Position numbers and translations under genes: made by a program. Under the pieces are notes generated by a model. That model ran no database searches. It saw nothing but the letters and a program-made list of their open reading frames with translations, and had not been told where the DNA came from. DNA of 17,361 bases from JBHPCZ01 sp042573625 (GTDB taxonomy: Bacteria; Desulfobacterota; Desulfobacteria; Desulfobacterales; UBA11574): positions 1 to 17,361 of the forward strand of contig JBHPCZ010000071.1 of NCBI GenBank assembly GCA_042573625.1, written 5' to 3'. Shown in pieces: positions 1 to 7,170 of this stretch (its first letter is position 1; every line of letters starts with the position of its first letter).

Positions 1-2
1 AT

Positions 3-200
3 GAAAAGATTCAATGTATGATGTTTGACATTTACGGAACCCTTTTTGTCAGCGGATCCGGAGATATCAGCATTTCAAAGAAAGAATCCAGAGGAACATG
101 GAAGGTTGAAAAATTGCTCCAAAAATTCGATATCAGAAGAACACCTCAAGCTCTGTTGGAAAATTTATTCAATGAAATGTTTTTTGACAACCGATATAGA
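3..200 (+). pseudogene. HAD-family hydrolase, N-terminal fragment (gene interrupted)
   Basis: This is the front end of a haloacid-dehalogenase-like phosphatase. The reading frame contains the class motif I, FDIYGTLF, at about 24-47, preceded by a hydrophobic beta strand (KIQCMM) as expected before the nucleophile Asp. The frame is open to the left edge, so the true start is probably just outside the window; ATG codons at 18 and 21 sit inside the predicted first strand. HAD-like sequence (KVEKLLQKFDIRRTPQALLENLF) continues to about 175. It then gives way to the antisense end of a glycosyltransferase ORF, and the frame stops at 252-254. Motifs II-IV are absent here and appear in frame at 1455-1880 on the same strand. 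The product of this piece alone would lack most of the fold. Loss of about 40-50 central residues between the two pieces is inferred from usual family length. Confidence 0.72.
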
Positions 201-1457
201 TCATGCTTCATCATAGTCGCTCCATTTGAGCAGACTAAATGTTTCCGGATTTAAAAATTGAGAAAGAAGCATTTGCTTGTCGATTTTTTGTCTGATCGGG
301 GTTCTGATCACATTACGGTATATTTCCATAAGATTCTGTTTATATGAAGATTTATTGTAGTTTCTCAGTACGGCTTTTCTGTTGTTTTGAATAATGCCCG
401 AATTATTCGATACCTCACCGGGATATTGAAGGTAAGGATTCGAACGAACAAGTCGGTCTGCGCTGGTTTTATCGGATAAAACGCGAGACAGGATCTGTTT
501 TTGAAACGCTTCGCCAAGAAGCCCAAAATCGATCATTCCATTTTGGGTCATCTTTTGAAAAGCAGCAATGATTTTATCCTCATCTATGATAAAATTAAAA
601 TGCTTGCATCTATTTGAAAGCCATGATCTCCATTTTTCGAAAAAAGCATCTTTCCCAATCCATTCAATGGGAACAAGAAGATGGGTATACATATGATCAA
701 GACGGATCCCATTTTCCTCAAAATCACGACAAATGGGGACAAGTTTTCTTCCCCAGATGAGCTTCTTGGCCGTCCAGGGTTCAAGGAATGAGAAGCCGAA
801 CCCTTCCGTGATACTTGTTGTAATTAAAAACTTCGAAGAGAGCACAAGCGATTCAAAATCCTGTTGCAATCCTGTCTCAAACTCTACATTAAGGTTCTTG
901 TTTTCCGCATATGCTTTCCACCCATTGTAGCTTTTGATGTCTGCCTCGCTGTTAGGCGGAAGGGTTATGGATAGGGCCTCTTGATTTTTGAAAAAACAGG
1001 AGATGAGAATTGCTTCGCCAATATTTTTTCTTCTGATGGCACGAATAGGATACAGTACATGGTTTCCTACCTTAACATCCTTATTTTCAGGACGAAATGG
1101 GTCTATCATATTGGAAATGATATGCGTTCCTTCTTTTTTCAAACCGGATTTTAACAGTATCCCGTAGTCTCTTGAATTGATAACGCCGTAATGACAATGA
1201 GGCAAATATTCATCGGCAAAATATGACGAAGGGCGACCGTCTTCCGCAAAATCATGGATTTGTAAAAATAAAGTTATTTTTTCCCCCTGGAGTATCTTAA
1301 GGAGGGTTAAAAAATTTTTATTTTTCGCAAGGGTTGGGTTGTGGACGTGGAGAACATCGCATGCGCCATTAAACTTATCAGATATTGCCTTGATTATCGA
1401 TTCTGCAACCTGTTGCGGGTCAATTGCCTGTTGGGGCTCCCTCTCATCATAACCCAT
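201..1457 (-). CDS. Glycosyltransferase family 4-like, N-terminally truncated
   Basis: A retaining GT-B-fold glycosyltransferase that would transfer a sugar from a nucleotide-sugar donor. Visible landmarks are HVHNP at residues 37-41, IHD at 67-69, a domain-linker motif PIRAIRRKN at 137-145, and the C-terminal donor-site pattern E218-GFGFSFL-E226, the EX7E signature of the GT4 clan. The ORF starts at residue MGYDERE, which already corresponds to the middle of the N-terminal Rossmann domain; roughly the first 80-100 residues are missing. Upstream on this strand the frame stays open only to a TAA about 21-24 nt further, and the opposite strand there is clearly HAD coding sequence. The C-terminus (LLKWSDYDEA, stop at 201-203) may be the native end. 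The fragment lies antisense inside the HAD gene. It is probably non-functional, unless an inversion can restore the missing part. Substrate cannot be told from sequence. Confidence 0.72.
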   Translation of the reverse strand: MGYDEREPQQAIDPQQVAESIIKAISDKFNGACDVLHVHNPTLAKNKNFLTLLKILQGEKITLFLQIHDFAEDGRPSSYFADEYLPHCHYGVINSRDYGILLKSGLKKEGTHIISNMIDPFRPENKDVKVGNHVLYPIRAIRRKNIGEAILISCFFKNQEALSITLPPNSEADIKSYNGWKAYAENKNLNVEFETGLQQDFESLVLSSKFLITTSITEGFGFSFLEPWTAKKLIWGRKLVPICRDFEENGIRLDHMYTHLLVPIEWIGKDAFFEKWRSWLSNRCKHFNFIIDEDKIIAAFQKMTQNGMIDFGLLGEAFQKQILSRVLSDKTSADRLVRSNPYLQYPGEVSNNSGIIQNNRKAVLRNYNKSSYKQNLMEIYRNVIRTPIRQKIDKQMLLSQFLNPETFSLLKWSDYDEA

Positions 1458-1880
1458 GCCGGGAATATGCTTTCTGTTTTAAAAGATCGGAACATTTTGA
1501 TGGGTATTATATCTAACGCTCAGTTTTATACGCCCTATCTGTTTAACGGGTTTCTGCATTCAAATCCGAAAGACCTTGGATTCCATCCGGATCTTACGCT
1601 TTATTCCTACAAATTCGGACATGCAAAACCATCAACATTCATGTTTCAAATTGCGGCAGAAAGGCTTGAAAACAGGTCGATCCCGGCACATTCAACACTT
1701 TTTCTCGGCAACGACATGTTAAATGACATCCATCCTGCAAAACAGATCGGGTTTAAAACCGCTCTTTATGCAGGTGATGCAAGGTCTCTCAGGTTAAGAA
1801 AAGACGACTCGAGATGTAAAGATCTGGTTCCTGATCTTGTTATCACCAACCTTGGACAACTATTAGATCACATTGTTTAA
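1455..1880 (+). pseudogene. HAD-family hydrolase, C-terminal fragment
   Basis: The remaining catalytic core of the same type of HAD phosphatase whose front is at the left edge. It holds motif II (GIISNAQ, Ser-Asn, around 1500), motif III (KFGHAKPS, Lys) and motif IV (FLGNDMLNDIHPAKQIGF, with the paired acidic residues), then ends at a TAA at 1878-1880. An ATG-initiated frame extends back to 1341, but residues before about 1455 are antisense to the glycosyltransferase and are not HAD-like. Motif I is missing, so this piece cannot be an active phosphatase by itself. A PMPG motif often seen at this place in such HAD proteins is readable at 1454-1465 in the neighbouring frame, which hints at a one-base shift near the junction. 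The gene stops 88 bp before the DUF89-like gene on the same strand. Confidence 0.7.
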
Positions 1881-1955
1881 TTCAATTCCCTCATAACAGA
1901 TTTTCTTTTTGCCGCCTTTTATGAGATAAAAGTCATCGAATCTGATAGCAAGGTT

Positions 1956-1965
1956 AAAGGAGAAC
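1956..1965 (+). promoter_or_regulatory. Ribosome binding site of the DUF89-like gene
   Basis: AAAGGAGA lies about 6 nt before the ATG at 1969. It is a strong Shine-Dalgarno sequence and fixes this start over later in-frame ATGs. Confidence 0.7.
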
Positions 1966-1968
1966 ACA

Positions 1969-3783
1969 ATGAAAAATAACAATAATAGCCGAAATAATTC
2001 AGAAAATGGAAGTGCTAAAAAAACATTTGAAACAGGCAAAAGCCCTGAGATGGATGCATGGATGACCACATTTTATATCGAAAACCATCTTGATCCTTTT
2101 ACACACCCGGATCAGGCGGCCACGCCGGAACAGATTCGATTCATGGTCTATCTCAAAGAAAATGAGCGATATCACCCCTGTTCGGATCGTATGTTTGAGG
2201 CCATTATGAGCAGAAAAGAATCTGCGTTTATTCGGGAAAACTACACGGCGGTTCTCAATCGTATTCTCAATCTTATCAAACAGAAAATTGAACATGAAGA
2301 ACAAAGAAAATACCTGGAAGCCCTTATAAGAATCAAATACGAGCACGAAACCAGGGATGATATAATGATACCTTCGCGGCTTGAAAAACGCCTGATGCGG
2401 GTTTTTCTTAACCATACCCTGATTGAAGATCCTTACATTGCTGAAAAAGATTTGCGCAACCGCCGGGTCATGAGAGCTTTGAATTCGACAGCGTTTAAAG
2501 ATGCGATAAATTATGCGGGCGGGTCGGATCTTGTAGATCTTCCCACAACCTTAACGGAAATCAAAGAGGTTCTCGAACATATCGAACTTAAAAGGTTTTT
2601 TTCCCTGTCAGTTGAGCGATCTGTCTGGGAGTCGGACAAGACTGAAAACTGTACAACAGACGATTTTTTAAAACTTTTTCATCGATCGATCATTGGAAAC
2701 GGAGTCGAATCGTTGTTCCGATTTTTGGGGGTATCCGGCCAAAGCAGATCCGACAATGCACGGTCCAAAAAGATTCTCTGGCTGGCTGATGAGGCCGGAG
2801 AGGTTATGATCGATTTGGCCATTATCCGTTATCTTGCCAAAATGGGACATAAAATTGTTATTGCCTTCAAGGAAGGGCCCCTTTACACCAAAGTCGATTT
2901 TGACGATGCTCAAGATGACGAAGTGTTGAGGCAGGCACTTGATAAAGCATTGTGGATCAAAGAAAAAGAATTGAGCAAAAACGATCTCGTTAAAATTTTG
3001 CAAAGAGACAACAATATCATTGCCATATCTGACGGCACCCGCGAGAATTTAAATCTCATTTTGTCATCGACAACTTTTGCTAGGATATTTAAAGAGGTCG
3101 ACGGCGTCATATCCAGAGGAAAGGACCAGTGGCGGCGATTCTTCGATACCCGTTTCCGGTTTACACAAGATATTTTTAATATCTCCGAAGGAGACGGTGC
3201 GTCGGTTTCAATCAGTTATAAACCCAAACATCCGTCTGTCCTCAAGTATTCTCACGGAGATCTTGAAAATAAAGCGAAAACGATTATCGACCGGATGCAG
3301 ACGTCCAAGAAGAAGGGAATGACAGTGGTTTTTTACAGCGCCATCATCGGTTCAATTCCCGGCAAGATTAAAATGGCAAAAAAAATCCTCTCCGTATTCA
3401 TCGAAAACCTTAAAAAGCAATCTGACATGACGTTTATTATCAACCCGGCAGAATACTTTGAGCCGGGAATGGATGCCGATGATTTGATGTATATGTGGGA
3501 GATCGTCCAGAGAAGCGGCTATATAGATATCTGGCGATTTCAGACATACGAAGACATTGTCAGAGCATTTGACATCATGAACGAAAAGGTCCCGCCCGAA
3601 TGGGTCGGCAAAGATGCGACATTTAGTACAGGATGCACCAAAGAGATGAGAATCGCCCTTGATGTTCAGCAGAAACATCCGGAGATGCAAATTATCGGCC
3701 CATCCAACGAAAAATTCATGCGTAGAAAAGAATATGGTATCGGAAAAATGTACGACCAAAGACTTGGATCGGATATTCTATAA
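1969..3783 (+). CDS. DUF89/ARMT1-like domain protein, 604 residues
   Basis: The C-terminal two thirds resemble the DUF89 family (damage-control phosphatase, ARMT1-like), whose members are metal-dependent phosphatases acting on sugar-phosphate or cofactor-phosphate compounds. The match rests on KILWLADEAGEVMIDLA around residues 268-284, the family's Asp-Asn-Ala-Gly-Glu nucleotide, followed by a strand-turn (GHKIVIAFKEGPLY), an acidic VDFDDAQ segment, and DGVISRGKDQW at 378-388, which corresponds to the family's 'A-D-L-V-I-A-K-G-x-x-N' strand. The first ~260 residues are a charged, mostly helical extension with no motif I recognise; the first 20 residues are Asn/Ser/Lys rich and probably disordered. 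The usual catalytic Asn is Glu275 here, so activity may be altered or lost. The long size (typical members are 300-450) is also unusual. It follows the HAD fragment on the same strand and converges with the helicase gene with no gap. Specific substrate unknown. Confidence 0.62.
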   Translation: MKNNNNSRNNSENGSAKKTFETGKSPEMDAWMTTFYIENHLDPFTHPDQAATPEQIRFMVYLKENERYHPCSDRMFEAIMSRKESAFIRENYTAVLNRILNLIKQKIEHEEQRKYLEALIRIKYEHETRDDIMIPSRLEKRLMRVFLNHTLIEDPYIAEKDLRNRRVMRALNSTAFKDAINYAGGSDLVDLPTTLTEIKEVLEHIELKRFFSLSVERSVWESDKTENCTTDDFLKLFHRSIIGNGVESLFRFLGVSGQSRSDNARSKKILWLADEAGEVMIDLAIIRYLAKMGHKIVIAFKEGPLYTKVDFDDAQDDEVLRQALDKALWIKEKELSKNDLVKILQRDNNIIAISDGTRENLNLILSSTTFARIFKEVDGVISRGKDQWRRFFDTRFRFTQDIFNISEGDGASVSISYKPKHPSVLKYSHGDLENKAKTIIDRMQTSKKKGMTVVFYSAIIGSIPGKIKMAKKILSVFIENLKKQSDMTFIINPAEYFEPGMDADDLMYMWEIVQRSGYIDIWRFQTYEDIVRAFDIMNEKVPPEWVGKDATFSTGCTKEMRIALDVQQKHPEMQIIGPSNEKFMRRKEYGIGKMYDQRLGSDIL

Positions 3784-6700
3784 TCACCAGTTTACAGGAA
3801 CACGCACGGTTTTTTCAGCCTTATTTTGAAAAAGAAGATAACCGTTCTCCCTTCCGAATAAAAAAAGATCTCTGGTAATTGCCACATCGGCCGTGCAATA
3901 CTCGATAATCTCTTGCATCCGACCTTGTTTCCACCATCGCAGCGCCTGGAGACCGTCCGCTGTCTTTTTCTTTCCCAACGTTACTGCTGCAAGATGTGCC
4001 AAAGAGAGTCTGTAGCCGAGATGATTGTATATATCTTCTAGAATATCAAGGGTATGAAGAGTTTTGAAATCAAATTCAGAGTACCCCGTGAGCACTTGGT
4101 AATCAAAACGTTTGATATTAAACCCGACAACAAGATCAAGCCGTCCGAGATGTTCAATGAACTCGAATAAGCGATCTTCCAAAAACTCAAAATACCGGTC
4201 CTCTCTTGAATCGTACAGCACTGCACAGCTGATACCCATCAAATCCGCCCTGTGCCATCCACCCACCTCCTGTGCAGAGCGCTGGGTTTCCAGGTCAAAA
4301 ACACCGAAGTGAACGTTGTTCAGGCATTTTCTATCAATTTCATTCGGTTTCCGCGTAAAAACAGCCCTTTGTCGGACTCTGCGTTTCATTCTGGCGAATT
4401 GCGCGGCACCTGCTGTTTTGTCACCGGTTTTGAACCGTCTCAAAATCTCCTGGCCTTTTTCAAATCGTTTCGAATCGCATTCGGATGGTTTGTGATCACT
4501 CTCATTATTTCTGGTAGGAACAACGAAAATTTCTCTTTTATTCTCCCCGGCACAATACCCCACAGGTGCTTCACTACCGGTATCTGCTTTCATTTTTTCA
4601 AGCAGGAAACCGGCGGCAGACTTGTCAATCGGTCTGTTTCCTGATCCGCATTTGGGTGAATGTACACATGAAGGACAACCGGATTCACAAGGACATTCAC
4701 TGATGACGCCAAGGGTGTAATTCAGAAGTGCTTCCGCCTGTTTAAAACAGTGCCGGGTGAGTCCGGCACCGCCGGGTACGCCGTCGTATATAAATACCGC
4801 AGCGCTTTCCACCTGCTGATGAAACGGTGTTGAAATACCACCCAGGTCATTTCTGTCGGTCATCACCAGTAACGGGAAGATACCGATGGCCGCATGCTCA
4901 ATGGCATGGATCCCCCCCATGAAATGGAGAAATTGTGCTTCTGCTTGCCGCTGGATACTCAAGGGGATTTGAAACCAGAGACCTTCTGTTTCAAAAATCA
5001 GGGGGGGGAGATCGAGGGGGATAATATTTATTTTCTTTCGGGTGTGTATCCGCCATTTTTCATACCCGGAAATCTTCTCGGTGACTTTTAACCGCCCTGT
5101 ATAAACCGTGGTCCCCCAGACAGGCTTTTTATCAAATATCTCAAGTATATCTGTATTTTTATGAGATCTCACTCGAGTGTAGTAATCAACTTTCGTGTTG
5201 GAAACCTCGACCGTCATAGTGTCCAGATTCAAACTGTTTACAAGATACGACTCGCCTTTATGGAGATAAATTGCACCCGGATGCGTCTCTTTGAATGCCC
5301 TGAAACCGTCGATCTCTCCCCGGCTCTCTTTTGTTTTTCTGCAAATGATTTGAAATCGATTTCCGGTGCCTCTGAGATCAACATGTCGGTGGGGCGCTCT
5401 TCTTGCAGAATACATCTCCTGCCCATCCGCGCTTTTGAGAAGTTTACCTTCTTTTTCCAGTTTCAAAATTGCATTACGCACGGGTTTCTCGGCCAAAAAG
5501 GGTTCGTCGGATTTTAGCGGCAGCTCGGCGGCAGCACATGTCAGATGCTTTGCCAGAATCTCAGAGTTGTGAGGATTGACCACCGCCGCTTCCGGTTCTC
5601 TTTTCAGCAACTCTTCGGGATTCCGCATAAAATACTGATCCAGTGCATCTTCACCGGCAATAAGAACCAGGGCGGCGTCCTGACCGCTGCGCCCTACCCT
5701 GCCGCCCCTTTGCCATGTTGAAATCACAGTGCCGGGATACCCCACCAGGAGACAGAGGTCCAGATCGCCGATATCGATGCCCAGCTCCAGTGCGCTGGTA
5801 GATATCACAGCCAAAAGATCGCCGCTTGTCATCCGGGCTTCGATCTCCCTTCGTTCTTCAGGAAGAAAGCCTGCCCGATATGCGCTGATTCGTTTGGCAA
5901 AAGGTCCGGATTGGCTTCCTGCCCAAATGGCGATGAGCTCGGTCATTTTCCGGGACTGGGTATATACAATTGTCCGGAGGCCCCGATGCAGCGCTGCTTT
6001 GAGCAAAAGAATCGCCGTCTGGGCCGGGCTCTCAACCGGATTGATAAACACAATATGCCGCCTGCCATGGGGCGCACCGTTTTGGGTTATGGGTTTTACT
6101 TTTAATCCGGTGAGTTGTTCGGCCAGCACTTCAGGATTGGACACAGTGGCGGAACAAAATACAAATGTCGGCTGGGTGCCATAATAGGAACAAATCCTTC
6201 GTAACCGCCTGAAAACCTGAGACATGTGCGATCCCATGATACCACGATACGTATGAACCTCATCCACCACAACCATCTCAAGCCTGGAAAAAAAAGTAGC
6301 CCATTTCTGATGATGGGGCAGAAATGAAAGGTGTATCATTTCAGGGTTGGTCAAGAGAACATTGGGCGGTGCCTCCCGTATATGCTTGCGATGCCATGGG
6401 GAAGTATCACCATCATAGATTGCCGCGTCAGCTTTAAGGCCTTTGGCATATCCCGACATTTTCTCAAACGTTCGCAGTTGATCTTGCGCAAGGGCCTTTA
6501 ACGGGAAAACAAACAGGGCTTTTGAATCAGGATTCCCCTGCACCTTCTCCAGCAGGGGCAGTGTATAGGCCAGGGTTTTGCCGCTTGCCGTCGGTGTCGC
6601 CAAAACCACATGCTGGCCGGATCGAATCATGTCAACCGCCGCGGCCTGATGGCTGTAAAGATCTTCAATACCCGCCGAATGAAGGAGTTTCTGGATATTC

Positions 6701-6837
6701 CTGGGCCATGTTTTTTCAGGCCTTGACCAAACTGCAGGAACCTCGGGGTATACGACATGGGAAGCCACCTGATGTTTCAAGCGCTTGAAAGAGATCAATG
6801 ACGATATATATTCTTTTATTTCTGATACGCTATTCAT
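3784..6837 (-). CDS. MrfA/YprA-type DEAD/H helicase fused to MrfB/YprB-type DEDD exonuclease
   Basis: A superfamily-2 DNA helicase joined to a 3'-5' exonuclease-like domain in one 1017-residue chain. Helicase part: Q-motif-like LYSHQAAAV (60-68), Walker A ATPTASGKT (80-88), DEVH box (192-195), SAT (229-231), STSALELGIDIG (346-357) and QRGGRVGRSG (376-385). Then comes the DUF1998/MZB region, with GVPGGAGL near 686-693 and five cysteines at 715, 717, 721, 724 and 730 (CPCESGCPSC pattern), likely metal-binding. After a basic linker (about 750-845) a nuclease domain shows ExoI FDLET (D848, E850), ExoII GFNIKRFDYQVL (D912) and ExoIII YCTAD (Y980, D984), all four DEDD acids with a DEDDy-type tyrosine. 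In Bacillus subtilis the separate helicase MrfA (YprA) and exonuclease MrfB (YprB) act in mitomycin-lesion repair. A similar repair role here is inference. No strong Shine-Dalgarno precedes the ATG at 6837. Confidence 0.88.
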   Translation of the reverse strand: MNSVSEIKEYISSLISFKRLKHQVASHVVYPEVPAVWSRPEKTWPRNIQKLLHSAGIEDLYSHQAAAVDMIRSGQHVVLATPTASGKTLAYTLPLLEKVQGNPDSKALFVFPLKALAQDQLRTFEKMSGYAKGLKADAAIYDGDTSPWHRKHIREAPPNVLLTNPEMIHLSFLPHHQKWATFFSRLEMVVVDEVHTYRGIMGSHMSQVFRRLRRICSYYGTQPTFVFCSATVSNPEVLAEQLTGLKVKPITQNGAPHGRRHIVFINPVESPAQTAILLLKAALHRGLRTIVYTQSRKMTELIAIWAGSQSGPFAKRISAYRAGFLPEERREIEARMTSGDLLAVISTSALELGIDIGDLDLCLLVGYPGTVISTWQRGGRVGRSGQDAALVLIAGEDALDQYFMRNPEELLKREPEAAVVNPHNSEILAKHLTCAAAELPLKSDEPFLAEKPVRNAILKLEKEGKLLKSADGQEMYSARRAPHRHVDLRGTGNRFQIICRKTKESRGEIDGFRAFKETHPGAIYLHKGESYLVNSLNLDTMTVEVSNTKVDYYTRVRSHKNTDILEIFDKKPVWGTTVYTGRLKVTEKISGYEKWRIHTRKKINIIPLDLPPLIFETEGLWFQIPLSIQRQAEAQFLHFMGGIHAIEHAAIGIFPLLVMTDRNDLGGISTPFHQQVESAAVFIYDGVPGGAGLTRHCFKQAEALLNYTLGVISECPCESGCPSCVHSPKCGSGNRPIDKSAAGFLLEKMKADTGSEAPVGYCAGENKREIFVVPTRNNESDHKPSECDSKRFEKGQEILRRFKTGDKTAGAAQFARMKRRVRQRAVFTRKPNEIDRKCLNNVHFGVFDLETQRSAQEVGGWHRADLMGISCAVLYDSREDRYFEFLEDRLFEFIEHLGRLDLVVGFNIKRFDYQVLTGYSEFDFKTLHTLDILEDIYNHLGYRLSLAHLAAVTLGKKKTADGLQALRWWKQGRMQEIIEYCTADVAITRDLFLFGRENGYLLFQNKAEKTVRVPVNW

Positions 6838-7170
6838 AAATATTTACTTGAAAATATTTAAATTAGAGCTATATTAAAGGTATGTTTTCTTTTTCATATG
6901 GTATGGCACGACATAATTTGCTTTTCAAGAGGAAGTGACACATCTTGAAAAATCCGCTTTTACTCAGGGCACCTAAACATATTTTATTCTTTAAATTTTT
7001 CAATATTCTTCATGGATTGAAAGTCTCATTTCTTTTGCTTTCCCCTCTTCAGAAAAATCATATAAATATAAACAGCGTATCATATTGCACATCCTTCATC
7101 CCATGCATAATTAATGACCGTCATGTGACAACATGGCAATAATGAAATAATATTAAGATTTTATCACTAT
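6838..7170. other. 333-bp AT-rich divergent intergenic region
   Basis: Separates the divergently transcribed helicase fusion and CorC-like gene. It is AT-rich and has no convincing gene: the only small frame (6945-7142, TTG start, 65 codons) lacks a ribosome binding site and looks random. One plausible + strand promoter is listed separately. The helicase ATG at 6837 and the CorC-like ATG at 7171 both lack an obvious Shine-Dalgarno sequence. No clear operator or riboswitch was seen. Confidence 0.6.
6848..6875 (+). promoter_or_regulatory. Possible sigma-70 promoter for the CorC-like gene
   Basis: TTGAAA at 6848-6853, a 16-nt spacer, then TATATT at 6870-6875, five of six matches in each hexamer. 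If used it would give a leader of nearly 290 nt before the ATG at 7171. The region is AT-rich, so chance matches are likely. Confidence 0.28.

Noticed and set aside
6945..7142. 65-codon + strand frame starting with TTG
   Set aside because: No Shine-Dalgarno at a proper distance, AT-driven composition, no recognisable domain.
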